Of a stretch of 64,000 nucleotides of DNA, positions 35,065 to 46,712 are shown piece after piece. The DNA is from Hysterium pulicare CBS 123377. Its lineage: Eukaryota > Ascomycota > Dothideomycetes > Hysteriales > Hysteriaceae. The stretch covers positions 1-64,000 of the forward strand of contig AJFK01000064.1 in the NCBI GenBank assembly GCA_000467715.1, read 5' to 3'. The first letter of the stretch is position 1, and every line of letters starts with the position of its first letter. A program made the position numbers and the translations under genes. The notes under the pieces are model-generated. The model was not told the origin of the DNA. It made no database searches and saw only the letters and a list, made by a program, of their open reading frames with translations.

Positions 35065-36474
35065 CTGCCTTTGACTAACTTGCGGACAGATCTGGCATGA
35101 TACGCAAACGGCTACAACGGCTACAGAATCTTAAAAGACGTTCCAATTGACGATCTGTTGTAGAAATGGTTGTAGGGAGAGACGGTTTTGAGTTTTCTTA
35201 TTTTTATCAATGGCGATTGGTGCAATACTCATCTGTTTGGGTCTGCCATACTTAGTAATGGCATGTCGTTGTACATCTTTTTCTCCAGCTCCGGGTGTTC
35301 TTTGCGAGGCCAACCGGATTTGGATTGAGATACACAAGGAAGTTTCTTACAGGTTGTTTTCTAGCAAGCATTGTTTCTATACATATTATCACCATCAAGA
35401 ATCTGGATACCATCTTTCATGCTCTAGCATATAGGCCTTTGTGAAGTATGCATGACCTTACAAACTCCGTTACCATCTGTGTACGCAGATGAAATGAAAT
35501 CAACTCAACTTCTGAAAAGTGCAATCCATCTAGGCGCCGATCCTATGAGTTCTACAAGCAGTGAGACCAATGTCTCTGTTGTAGGGGAAATGGATGTTAA
35601 GGAACTCATAAACTCTAAGATAATAACGCTACAAGATGCTTTCAGATTTATGGTATTCGGGTTGGACTGTATTCTGTGTCAAGACCTCTCCTTCTGGTGC
35701 ATCTTCGTGAGTTCACGCTGGACCATTTGAGGGTTAGGATTAATCAGGTTAGCCTGAGACGGATGCACGCACGTCGACCTCGCGACATCTTTCTCTAACT
35801 TGCACCCCTTCTCCATTAATCACGAGATACTCCCAGACGGTTGCACTGAGCTCACAATAATATCAGTAATGCTTTAGAAGCAATGATAGAAGGGCGAACA
35901 CAAGAGATTAGCATTGCTATTGTGGGGATCGAGTAGGTAGAAATACTCTTCTACAGGCTATAGCGGTAAGGTTTCTCATTGGGAATCCGCTATGGCTTTT
36001 GCAGTATTGAGAGTCTCAAATCTCGTTAGAATAGGCTAGGCTCACAATAGAATCACAGTCTATACCATTCAGATACGGCGAAGTATAAAAGCGTCCTCTT
36101 TGTAACGACTTACTAATAATCACAGGGATGCTTGAAGGCTAGATCGAGAATGGAATGATACTACAACTCAAGACCAGGCTTATATTGCGTGCTCCGAAGC
36201 TGGGCGTCGTTCACGGCCTCGACATCCTCAAACTTGTCCTCGAACTAGCCTGTAGCCCGCATGAAGGAGGCAGCCGATCATCCTTCGATCATGTTGCAGT
36301 GTTTGATTGTTGCGAACACGAGCCGCGTCAAAAGCCTTCATCGCGTCATCATTCGAAATCCACTTTTTATGATAATATAGGAAGAACAAAAATTGCTTTG
36401 ATGTTTTTACTTCTCCTCCATGTTAGCTGTTTGTCTCATCGTACAGGACGAGCATATTGGATCAAACCTGCGCC
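35065..36474. other. gene-poor accessory DNA upstream of the MFS relic
   Basis: No intact gene is seen. Short frames (for example 35452..35730 and 36155..36478 plus) are open but featureless. They may be remnants of decayed genes; I could not assign any. Confidence 0.3.
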
Positions 36475-37977
36475 ATGAGTGAACTCCATCAACCATCCGA
36501 TAGTAAAGAGGCAGGGGAGAGCAAACAATCATCAATCCAACATCATGCGACACCGCGGCCTACGCATTCGGGTGCAGACGCTGCACTCGTTCTCCTCACC
36601 TCCACAGGCGGACTTCGTCGGCCACTTGACCCCGCCATCGACAAGAAACTCCTACGCAAAATCGATCTACACATGCCACTCATCTGCATCGTGTACTTTC
36701 TACAATATATCGACAAAACCGCCATATCCTACGTCAGCGTAACAGGCATACTCACCTCAACGCACCTTCATGGCAATTAGTTCAACTGGGTCGCATCCGT
36801 CTTCTTTTTTGGTCAGCTTGCGTTCGAATTTCCAACCATCCGCCTCATACAACTATTTCCGCTTGCAAAATATGTTGCCGTTAATGTGACGATATAGGGC
36901 GCCATTCTAGCATCTCTCGCGGCTTGTAAGACTTATGGATCGTTACTAGCTTGTCGATTTCTCCTCGGTATGGCTGAGGCGGCGATTGGACCCGCCTGGG
37001 TCATCTTCACCTCTCAGTGGCACACAAAAGAGGAGCAGGCCTTCCGAGTTGGTATCTGGTTCTCAGTCTGCGGCGCTGCGCAAATGTTTGGAGGATACTT
37101 TGCCTATGGTGTCACATCTCATGTCGGAGGTGATGTCCACACCGCATTGAGAGACTGGCAAATCATCTTTCTCTTTCTGGGTCTCCTTACCTTCTTGATC
37201 GGCATCAGCTTCTGGTTCATAATGCCGGATTCACCGACGGTAGCAGGAATTCTCTCGCAGGAAGAGAAAACAGCACACATCGAGCGCATTCGCCATAATG
37301 AGCAAGGTTTTGGCTCTCGTACGTTCAAATGGAACCAGTTCTACGAGGCTTTGAGAGCTCCAATGACCCGGCTGTACGCTTTCTAGGTCTTTGCCGCAAA
37401 CACCGAATTCTATCGCGACTAGCTTTGGTAACATTCTCGTAAAAGGAACGGGATACACCGGTAGAGAGTCTCTCCTACTCGTGAGACCCCTCGGGGCGTA
37501 CGAAATTGTTGCCCTCGTTGGCCTTACCTACATCGCCATGAAGACTAAACAACGCCTCTATGCCTGTATCGACGGCCACATTCCTGCCATCATTGGTGCC
37601 ATTCTCATGGCAACAACAAATAAGGCTTCGGCACTCGTAGGGTACTATCTCTCCGGCGGGATTCCTATCGGCTGGACCACCATCCTTGGCCTCCAAAGCT
37701 CGAGTGTGGCGGGTTCAACGAAGAAGGTCACGGTTGCGTGTATCGGAACAATTGCATACACGGTCGGGAACATAATTTCTCCCATACATTCCAATCCAGG
37801 GATGCACCACGGTATCTACCAGCCAAAATCTCCATTTGCATTCTGTACTTTCTGATCACCGTCGACCTCTTTGTTATGCGTTGGGTCTTTGTAAGGAGAA
37901 ATAGATTGAGAGATGAAGTCAAGAGCGTACAGGGTGATGCGTACAAAACGGAAGAGAACCAGAATTCTTTGATTTGA
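36475..37977 (+). pseudogene. broken MFS anion:cation symporter (allantoate-permease-like)
   Basis: The Dal5/allantoate-permease branch of the major facilitator superfamily is recognisable along its length: IDLHMPLICIVYFLQYIDKT, FNWVASVFFFGQLAFEFP, GMAEAAIGPAWVIFTSQWHT, the VGIWFSVCGAAQMFGG region, FGNILVKGTGYT, YYLSGGIPIGWTTILGLQSS, and IGTIAYTVGNIISP. The C-terminus DAPRYLPAKISICILYFL lies in a different frame. In-frame TAG codons occur at about 36778 (after HLHGN, where the family has Gln or a similar residue), at about 36896 (after VNVTI, where Trp is usual), and at about 37384. There is a frameshift just after the third stop and another near 37785-37795. No introns are needed to explain these breaks. 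The transport substrate of the ancestor cannot be told. It is a single-copy relic within the accessory stretch. Confidence 0.88.
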
Positions 37978-39118
37978 CGGTTTACAAAATCCCGAGTTCA
38001 GATATGTGGTATAGGGCAATAAAGTTTCCTACCTACAGACAATCTTCTTAAGTTTAAGCAAGTCCAAGACGTATACCCTATCGACAATAGATTAGATAGT
38101 ATGTTAAGGATGAGCAGAGAACCACAAGTTGGAGTTAGAGCAAGGGCAGAGCTTTCATTCCCTTGAAGCCTTCCATGCATCTCGAGCAACTATAGCTTTG
38201 TACTTCATCTTTTCTAAATCATTGTCCACTCCACAGGAACGGATCCACAACCCTGAAAGAAAGTTAACCTTGGTACTTTCCCCGGTTACGAATCCAAGGC
38301 TTAGCAGAAGTTCAGCTCGCCTTCCTGTCCATCTCCGAAGTGAGCACACTAGAAAATTGACTCACACATTGAGACGTCTTGGAAACATGAGAAGTCTTGG
38401 TCTTAGATTACAACAGATAGCGAATATCTTCCTTCGGGCAACAGCAATCACCGGGAAGATGTCAATCGTCCGAAAGTTGTTGGAAGTTTCTAGGAGGGGA
38501 TGGGTGGAACTCAATAAGTAAGTTGCCAGGTGAGCAATGTTTGCATCTCTTCAAGTTTGTTTTCTTGGTCGTAAGTACACTTATTTCGCAAGTTGCCCGT
38601 ATAAAGTGGTAAGAGAGCGAAGGTACTCTCGCCAGCAATCTATCCGAAATTTTTATTTTTTTGGGGTGGTTTTTGAAGAAAACCCCTTCAGCACTCAGAT
38701 GTATGAACCCACTAACTGTTCTCCTACATTAGATTTCAGGGCTTGGTACCTTACTGAACAAAGATTTTGTTCTGAGAAGATGACAAGGACTGCCATTGTC
38801 TTCCATCTCCAGTCTCTGATTCACAGTTTCTGGCAATGTGAATGTCGACAGAGAGCCAGTTCCACTCGCCTATTCACAAGTTTCATTCGTTTCAATCCTT
38901 GACGAAGAGAGTTTGATTCACATCAATAGGACATTCACAAGATTCAGGCACGCTTGGTCTAATCCTGTCGCAATGCCTCGTCCAAGTCTGAGCAAGAGGC
39001 ACTATATAATGCCCATTCTTACAGCCACTACCTTCAATATACCTCGACCTTGTCCACAGATACCAAGAAATACCACTGCAAAGCTTCAACAACAGGATTG
39101 TAGTTCCACTCCTACGTA
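37978..39118. other. gene-poor accessory DNA
   Basis: No supportable gene. A 130-residue plus-strand ORF (38129..38521) shows no family features. Confidence 0.35.
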
Positions 39119-40359
39119 ATGCCAAACATGGACCCTGCCAACCCAGAAAAAGATGGTTAGTAACCCGAACTCCCCTTTTAGGCACAGTACAGATGGCTAT
39201 CGATGTTGGAGTATCTATACACTTCGAGTCTGCCATGATGCCCCCACTGTTCTCACTCATTTCAATCATGAAATAAGTAGCTAACAATTTCGCACAGCGA
39301 CTGGAAAGAATCTGAATATCAATTCTCCTGAACCTTCGCACGACGAATTAGTGTCAGACACTATGTCTCCAACGGACTGGGTCGCGGACTTACCTAATGC
39401 GAACCCTGAGTCGAGTGACAATTCCCAACCGGAAGTTGAAGACGACGAAGAGGAACATATATCCCAAGCTGCCAACAATATCCCCAGAGTTCACATTCCC
39501 GGTTTTGGTCCATCTTGTTGACGAGGGAAAAGGCGGAATATGTACTCGCTGTGGCACAAGCTGCGCTGTACCAGCTCTCTGAGATCCGAACCAATGTCAA
39601 CCGGTACAGATTCACTTGGCAGAACTTCGATGAGAAACGCGAAGACCCGGACCCAACTATACGGAATGCTGTAAAGGCCGTCGTCCAATGCACGACTAGC
39701 CTTTCAGAGACGGTACAGAGGTTGGATGAAACTTGGGCCAACGATCCCGTCCTTGATAAGCGCTTCGTGGTGATTGACAGTGTCCTGGGAAAACAATGTT
39801 CCCTAGTTCTGATGCGTCACAAATGTGCCCATAGATTCGAGGTCCCGCCGCCCTGGAAATACGACTACGTCCAGCATCGCGAACCTTATATTTCTGTGGG
39901 TCATATGACATATCTTCATGAGATATATGGCCCTCTTACCAAAGACCTCAAAGATGTTGAGGCCATCTTGTCTAAAGCGATTCCAAGTCTGCCAGACTAC
40001 GGACGCGAGCAATCAGATCCCGTGGATGATCCTGCAAGTTGGAATTCTGCGCCTAAGCCAGAATGAGACCAAGACGAAACTCCTCCTCTCCGGCAGCGAT
40101 TCATCCAGAAGGTTTCGAACTTTTGGTCATCCACTGTTGGGAGAGTCACAGCGTCATCAAAGAAAGATAGAAACTTGTTGTATAAGAACGTGAAGTAGAG
40201 GCTGGTTGTTTGGACGCGTACGAAAAGGTATAAGTAGTCGGGATATGCAGCGAATATACCTGGTTTGGGAATAGGACCAATACAACTATCAGGGGCACTG
40301 TTGTTGGAGGCGCGCTTGGATTTGTCATGTCATATACTCTTAGAAAGGGGTACTGTTGA
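39119..40359 (+). pseudogene. member C of the R-N-x-C-x-H family, apparently decaying
   Basis: The best-preserved part is the frame 39515..40066. It carries the family core (REKAEYVLAVAQAALYQLSE), TSLSETVQRLD, and RHKCAHRFEVPPPW, with Arg near 39815 and His near 39830, followed by GHMTYLHEIYGPLTKDL. Here the residue after Arg is His instead of Asn, and GVP has become EVP. An acidic N-terminal segment begins at the ATG at 39119 after a small first exon. A hydrophobic tail segment (TVVGGALGFVMSYTL) lies near the end, as in member B. The reading frame is interrupted about three times over the locus, so the gene looks broken, probably recently because the core is well kept. The exact gene structure is uncertain. 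Confidence 0.6.
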
Positions 40360-40773
40360 TCGATGATGTTGGTATAACTTTTGTTACTATAAACTTACTA
40401 AATGCAGAGACCGCAAGCATGGAGAGTATGATGAGCTTTCGTAAACTTCTATGTTAATGGTAGGAATATTCCAGATGCGAGTGGTCGTTGGCCGCACATG
40501 CGGTGAAGAGTGAATGTTGCTTTAGGTCTAGCGTAGATCCCCAAACGACACCAGACCAGGGTCCCCTCACCGCCCCGACCCGTCAAGATTCTGCCAAAAG
40601 ATCGGCATGCATCTGGCCCCAGCTCCCACCGCTCCTTCGAAAGTCTGGTCACTTGGGCAAAGAGCAACCGTCACACGGAGCTATCACGATGATCTGCCCC
40701 TCCCAACCATTTAAGGAGCCTTCGATGCCTAACTCGCTCCCCCCAACGGCGAAAAGGAAAGACTCGGATCAAC
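40360..40773. other. intergenic: boundary of the accessory stretch, cyclophilin promoter
   Basis: No gene seen. Upstream ATGs exist (for example the one opening MPNSLPPTAKRKD near 40728), but the conserved cyclophilin start is at 40774. Confidence 0.4.
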
Positions 40774-42039
40774 ATGGAGGGAATTACTCGGCCCAAGGTA
40801 TTCATGGATGTCAGTGTGGGGACGGAACATATTGGGAGATTGGCCGTTGAGCTTTTTGTGGAGGAGACGCCGAGGACTTGTGAGAAGTATTGTTCTTCTG
40901 AATTGTTACAAGAGGCGATGGGGTCGATTGCTGATTGCTGAATAGTTTCCGTGCTCTATGTACTGGCTCCAATCCTCCTCTGAGCTACCAGATGGCCTCC
41001 TTCCACCGTGTCATCAACGGTTTCATGGTCCAGGGTGGAGATATCACTCGTGATGATGGGACGGGAGGGACATCCATATACGGAGACGAGTTTGAAGACG
41101 AGAATCTGGGTTGGAGAGATATGGATACGAAAGGGCTCGTGTGTATGGCAAATCGAGGGAAGAATACAAATAACAGCCAGTCAGTGCGACTCCTACCCGA
41201 ACTCTTAACCTACAAACCTGAAGAAGTGTGGAGTTGACAGAGCAATGGACAGGTTCTTTATCACTCTAGCCCCTTGCCCCCACCTCACCAACAAACACAC
41301 CATCTTCGGTCACCTAGTCTCAGGCGAGAATGTGCTCGACCTCATCTCCAGAGTTCCCGTCGGCAAAGATGACAGACCCACCACGGACGTCCTGATCTCA
41401 CGATGTGGAGAAATAGGCGCGCTGCTCAAACCCAAGCTCAAATCTCGGGCCTCATACCTCAGCGCCGCCTCCCGTGCCAATTCCAATACCTCGATTCTCT
41501 CCGTGGAAGACCGTGGTCGTCGCAAGCGCCGTCGTTCGCGCGTAGACTCAGCCTCTCGCTCCCAGTCACCTTCAAGAGGTCATGGAAGAAGGAGTGCTTC
41601 AAAGCATCGCCATCACTACCGTAAGCACCACCGGCGCTCTTCTTCAGGATCCATATCCCCTCCTTCAGATGCTGGACGTAGAGGTCGTCGCCGCAGTGAT
41701 GCCTCTCCGGATCATAATCTTCGTGGGCGCCCACGGAAGCGCTCCCGCGGTAGGACTAGTTCTCCGATCTGGGAGAGCGTTGAGGAATTGAAGAGGCATC
41801 AAAGGAAGCGCAGTCCACCACCTTCAAGATCAAAACGCAGAGACGAGACAGCGGATGAGGTGAAAGGGAGCTTGGAGATACGTCGGCAGAGAAGTCTTCC
41901 GAATTTGTATAACGATGGTGATGCGAATGTGACAGACGAGAATGCGCGAGAGAGGTGGGATCGGAATGAGAAAGCGAATGACATTGCTTACAAGAGTGGT
42001 AGAGGAAGAATGCGATATCAGGATCATGATAGACGGTGA
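40774..42039 (+). CDS. cyclophilin-type peptidyl-prolyl isomerase with an SR-rich tail
   Basis: The protein catalyses cis-trans isomerisation of prolyl bonds. Cyclophilins with Arg/Ser tails are nuclear and associate with splicing factors and the RNA polymerase II C-terminal domain. Exons are 40774..40886, 40946..41179 and 41253..42039 (377 residues). The catalytic domain starts [20 protein letters not shown] and contains [14 protein letters not shown] (the active-site Arg, Phe and Gln are present), [17 protein letters not shown] and [16 protein letters not shown]. From about residue 180 the protein is basic, with repeated [16 protein letters not shown]-type and [17 protein letters not shown] stretches. 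The tail suggests a CypG/SRcyp-like role in mRNA processing. Confidence 0.92.
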
Positions 42040-42221
42040 TGAGCTTGAGTTGAGGTACAGGTCTAGCAGGATGGTTTCATATTCTTTAGTGAGTATGGAG
42101 GTTTGGGCTTCTTGTGCTTGTTGATATCAGCGACTGCAGGCGTCCAGAATGAGATGATACCCATCCTTAAACTAGAATTATGAAATCATGCTTTTGCTTC
42201 TGCGTCTCGAGCATCCGTTCA

Positions 42222-44099
42222 TCAACTTGGTACTCCCGCTAATGCAGTGACGACGCTCACCACCTGTGGAACTGAAGTCAGCGCTACAGTCACTGTCCCG
42301 AACAAACTCATCGACAGAGTTGCGAACGCAGCGGCGCGTGGATCCGTGACAAGGAGAAGTGCAGTAGCGATTGCGGAGGAATTAGCGCCTAGAGTTACAC
42401 CACGAGTAATGTAGTCATCTACAAACATCAGCAAGCCCGTTCGACAACCTATTGCCAACCAGATTTGGAAAGTTTAACTCACCCTCGGGTATCCTCATCC
42501 ACTTCAGCATTGGTGGTCCGATCAGTACACCCAGAATACCAGAAATAATGCACAGAACAGCCACAATGCTGAGGTCTCCCCCAAGATTCGCAGTTGCTGG
42601 CTGAGCAAGAGCGAGAGTGAGGCTCCTGCTTGCAAATGAGAGATTTAAGGGAGGTGATATTGAGAGTGCGTGGCAGAGGGCTGGATAGCCAAACAAGGAG
42701 GCAAGCGAAAGTGAGACGTTTGGGATGATAATTTGGAGGAACTGACATGTTAGGCCGGCTTTATCTGGACGTAGAAAGGAATAGGGGTCTCACATGTCGT
42801 TTTAACTCCGTCCGATATTGGAACATAGGGAGTGCCAAGGCTACAATGCCAACATCTAGCATTGAGCTGAAGATGTCACCGGCGCCTGGAAGTAGGAGAT
42901 TCTTTTCGCCGCGCCATAGTTGCGTGTACTTGGTTCCAGTTTTGTAGTCGTGCAGAGCATCATGAAGGGTGTTACCTCGGATAAGGGCGAAGATCCAGAT
43001 ACCTATCGCTGTAATGAAGGACGAGACTAGAACGGGGTGTAAGAAGCGTTTCCAGTGTGCAGGAAGTTTCAGGGCGATGAAGTAGGCCAGGATATTGAAT
43101 GAGAGTTGAACGGGCGTCGCGTATCCAAAATTATAGTAGATCGGAATGCCAATGAGAATAAATATCGAAGTATATGTGTAAAGATCTAGATTGCTTTCCA
43201 TCACTAATGCCCATTTCTGAGCGCGGGTGAGTGGAAGCGGATCTTGGCGTGGTGGGTTTATTAAAGTTGAAGTCACTCTAGGGGCTGCTTCAGGAGGCCC
43301 TCCGGATCCAGTTACCAATGACGGATCCTGTGCTCGGAGAGGTGCTTGGAGTTCATCGGCAGGGGAGGATCTATAAGAAGACAAGGAGATTTCAGAAGTA
43401 GCTATAGAAGGGGTAGCTGGCTCAGAAACATGGTGGCGTTGGGTCAATGGGATGTTGTCGTCCAGAGCACCTAGTTCTTCAGCTCTTTCAGTCATGGCAC
43501 GTTTTGACGTCCCTAGGACATACTGAAGCCCACGAACAAGGTAAGCAGTGAATATCATCATAGCAAAATAGCCAACAACTGAGAGAAAGTTAGTAAAAGC
43601 AGCAAACCCGATATATAAACGTGCTTACCAAAAACACCAATGACCTTCGCTATTTCAATGCCTCCAATGCGTGAACTCAGGGGCAGAAGAACGAATGAGG
43701 GGGAGAACAGGATATTGATGTATCGAAGAGCAAAGCCTCCCTACCTCGACTCAGCATACTTCCTGAACGTAACCATAATCATCTTACCGGCACATCGACT
43801 ACTCTTACAATACTTCTGGTCTTTCTTTCACCAAGAAGCATCTCGCAGCCAATAAGTGAAAAGAACAGGATGATCATGCAAGCCACCGACGACGGAAAGG
43901 ACACTGAACTCAATCCAATAAGACAGTCAACTCCAAGACATGCAAGCAGAATCATAAGTATTCCAATTGGAACGTATATCCAAGCTGTAAGTATTCGATG
44001 CCATGATGAGCGAGCAACCTGTGGTAATTTATTAGCCCGATTGAGTAATAATGCAATTACAAGGGATTTCAACCAAACGAACCGCTCTAGCGGCATCAT
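42222..44099 (-). CDS. LrgB-like multi-pass membrane protein
   Basis: Five exons join in frame: 44099..43788, 43740..43629, 43578..42794, 42741..42483 and 42418..42222 (554 residues). The C-terminal third matches the LrgB family (bacterial LrgB; the plant chloroplast glycolate/glycerate transporter PLGG1 is a fusion of LrgA and LrgB): LGGDLSIVAVLCIISGILG, then DDYITRGVTLGANSSAIATA. Hydrophobic N-terminal segments (LTAWIYVPIGILMILLACLG, SVACMIILFFSLIGCEMLLG) resemble an LrgA-like half. A polar, Ser/Pro-rich loop of roughly 110 residues separates the halves. In plants the family exports photorespiratory acids. The fungal role is not established. It shares a 304-base divergent promoter with GLO3. 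Confidence 0.85.
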
Positions 44100-44403
44100 G
44101 TATTATCATCTTCATCCAAAACCTGACTCTTGAGGTGACAGAAACATGTTGGACCTGGGGAGACCATTTTCTTCAAGATGATGAAAGGCGGACAGTGACG
44201 GGAATTGTCGGAGTTAGAGCCCGAATAGTGCCAAGACTTTCTGTTGCTGACAAGGGGATTAAATACGATACGCGAATAAAGAAAACGGTGTCCCAAGTGG
44301 CCCCGAAGCGCATACCAAATAATCCCCACCAACACAACATCCCCTAACCCTTACCCTTCCCTTCTCCCTCCACCGTTCATTTTTTCTTTCCGAGTCTGTC
44401 AAA
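44100..44403. promoter_or_regulatory. short divergent promoter, LrgB-like gene / GLO3
   Basis: Only 304 bases separate the two start codons. The last 60 bases before GLO3 are pyrimidine-rich on the plus strand (CCCTTCCCTTCTCCCTCC near 44353). No other gene fits. Confidence 0.5.
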
Positions 44404-46139
44404 ATGGCCTTGGCAACGAAGACACAGTCGCAAAATATCTTCTCGAGATTGAAGGCAAAGCCAGCAAATAAAGTCAGTGCATACATTCCCCACCGCCGTA
44501 ATGCGAGGAGCGAGCGAGGGCTAATGGCGGGTATAGATATGTTTTGACTGCGGCGCAAAGAATCCAACATGGTCCTCGGTGCCATTCGGTATCTACCTAT
44601 GTCTGGACTGCTCGGCGAACCACCGTAATATGGGCGTGCACATCTCGTTCGTACGGTCGACGAATCTGGATAGTAAGGGATACATATTGTTGAGGTTCGA
44701 CGCAGGAGCTGATATGAATACGTAGTTTGGCAATGGGATCAGCTCCGGATAATGAAAGTCGGCGGAAACGAATCCGCCACGAAGTACTTTCAGACTCACG
44801 GCGGTTCTGCTGCACTGGCTAGCAAAGATCCAAAGACGAAGTATACCTCGAATGCTGCCACGAAATATAAGGAGGAGTTGACTAGGAGATGTGCGGCGGA
44901 TGCCGGACAGTACGCTTTTCCCTGCTCACATTCTTGCGGAGATTCCGCCGACTCATACGATCTTTTCTAACCGTAATAGATTTCCAAATGAAGTCGTAAT
45001 CACAGACGCCGTCGACAGCCCTTCCGGCGACGGCACTAGCACTCCTGCTGAGAACGAAGATGACTTTTTCTCTTCTTGGGACAAACCCACCATCAAGCGT
45101 CCCTCGAACCCACCCTCTCGCACTGGCACTCCGGCCAGCGGCACTCGAACCGCCTCACCCTTCCTTAATGCCCCCGCCAACGGCAATGGCACCAACCGCC
45201 CCAAATCTCCCCTTTCCGCAGCCGCAGATGGTACCCCGACAAGTCCAGGTGCCGTTCCCGCCATTCGTACAACCTCATCCAACGCAATCCGCAAATCCGC
45301 AACAGGCGCCGGCCCCCGCAAAGCCAACATCCTCGGCGCAAAGAAAACCAAACTCGGTGCCAAAAAAGTAGCACCCACAGACGGAGGTCTCGACTTCGAA
45401 GAAGCAGAACGCAAAGCAAGGGAAGAGGCCGAAAGAATCGAGAAATTAGGCTATGACCCTGACGCCGAGGCCGCTGAAGCAGCGGCCTCGAAGGCGAAGT
45501 CCGCAACAGTCGAAACCCCAGGGATTGTATCCCCAACTCCGGTCAGCCCTCGTGGCGGCTTCGGCGCAACAAAGCAGGAGCGCAGTAGTCAGGAGATGGA
45601 GAGGCTGGGTATGGGAATGGGACGGCTTGGATTCGGACAGGTGGGGTCTGCGAAGCCGGCAGCGAAGGCGGCACCTAAGAAGATGGGTGGATTTGGGAGC
45701 ACGAGTAAAGCTTCAGGTATGTTTAGACATTATTTCTTCCTTCCGTACCTTATACGAACCCCTTATACTTTGTAACAATATTAATTTGAGGCCCCTAGAT
45801 GATTCCGAAAAATACGCCCGCGACAAATTCGGAACCCAAAAGTCCATCTCTTCAGACGAGTTCTTCGGCCGCAACGCCTATGATCCCGCTGCCTCGTCCG
45901 CCGCAAAGGAGAGACTTTCTGGCTTCGAAGGCGCTACCGCTATCTCTTCGAATGCTTACTTTGGCCGTCCGGAGGATGATATCCCTGAGGACGATTATGG
46001 AGACTTGGAAGGTGCAGCTAAGGATTTTGTTAGGAAGTTCGGTGTCACAGCTGGTGATGATTTAGAAAATTTGACGAATCTGCTTGGGGAGGGCGCTACT
46101 CGGCTGCAGGGAGCTATTAGGAATTATTTGAACAGTTAA
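44404..46139 (+). CDS. GLO3: ArfGAP Glo3 (COPI coat GTPase activator)
   Basis: Glo3 stimulates GTP hydrolysis by Arf1 on COPI vesicles in Golgi-to-ER retrieval. Exons are 44404..44472, 44537..44672, 44726..44909, 44980..45716 and 45799..46139 (488 residues). The zinc finger C25-x2-C28-x16-C45-x2-C48 ([20 protein letters not shown]) is followed by the arginine finger in [15 protein letters not shown] (R53). After the third exon join [17 protein letters not shown], the ArfGAP fold continues to [15 protein letters not shown]. The middle is low complexity. The C-terminal region has the repeats [12 protein letters not shown] and [12 protein letters not shown], the ISSxxFFGR Glo3 motif that contacts the coat. 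In exon 3 the unspliced frame runs on for 20 residues, but only splicing to 44980 gives QFPNEVV. Confidence 0.94.
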
Positions 46140-46712
46140 GAGGCTGCTGAGGGGAAATCTATTCAGGGGCTTAGGTGAAAAGCTGCATGAATCAATGAGG
46201 CTGTACGGCTTGCGGAGAGTAGGCGCATTAGGATTCGGCGGCTTGTTGACGGAGTTTGAATTCTGCGTGAGTGGATCAGTGGATGCAGCGGGGCCCATAA
46301 TGACGAAGCGTACGGAAAGAGTATACTAGAATCTGGTTATTCATAGGTTAGGGTTTGGGTTCATTACTCAAAGCATTAGTATGATAGAAAGCAACGATAT
46401 GAAAGTTTAAGAATTTCCATTGCATGTTGTTTTGCCTAAGAAAATGTTGGGCATCTAGTGCTTTTTGATGGAACTCCATGACCTCCTTCTGCATGGTCAT
46501 CTAAATGGTAAGCCTCATTGGCCTCAATGAGGGTCTTGAATGGTAACACCCTCGTCCAAACACCATTTTTGATTTAAAGAGATCCAGAACGAAAAAAAGA
46601 TACCACGTTACTAAGCCGAGTTGGATCGAACGTAGCAGAGGTGGCTGAAAACCATGCCTTTACCATCTAACCCTTTTCCTTTGGTTGATGAGTCCATATA
46701 CGCTCTTGATAT
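46140..46712. other. intergenic, convergent gene ends
   Basis: Lies between the GLO3 stop and the cystathionine beta-lyase stop. A tRNA-like trace near 46603-46676 was examined and rejected. No gene is supported. Confidence 0.4.

Noticed and set aside
46603-46676. tRNA-like trace (TTCGAT core and a TTTTCA loop on the minus strand)
   Set aside because: T-stem and acceptor stem do not pair, and no polymerase III terminator fits.
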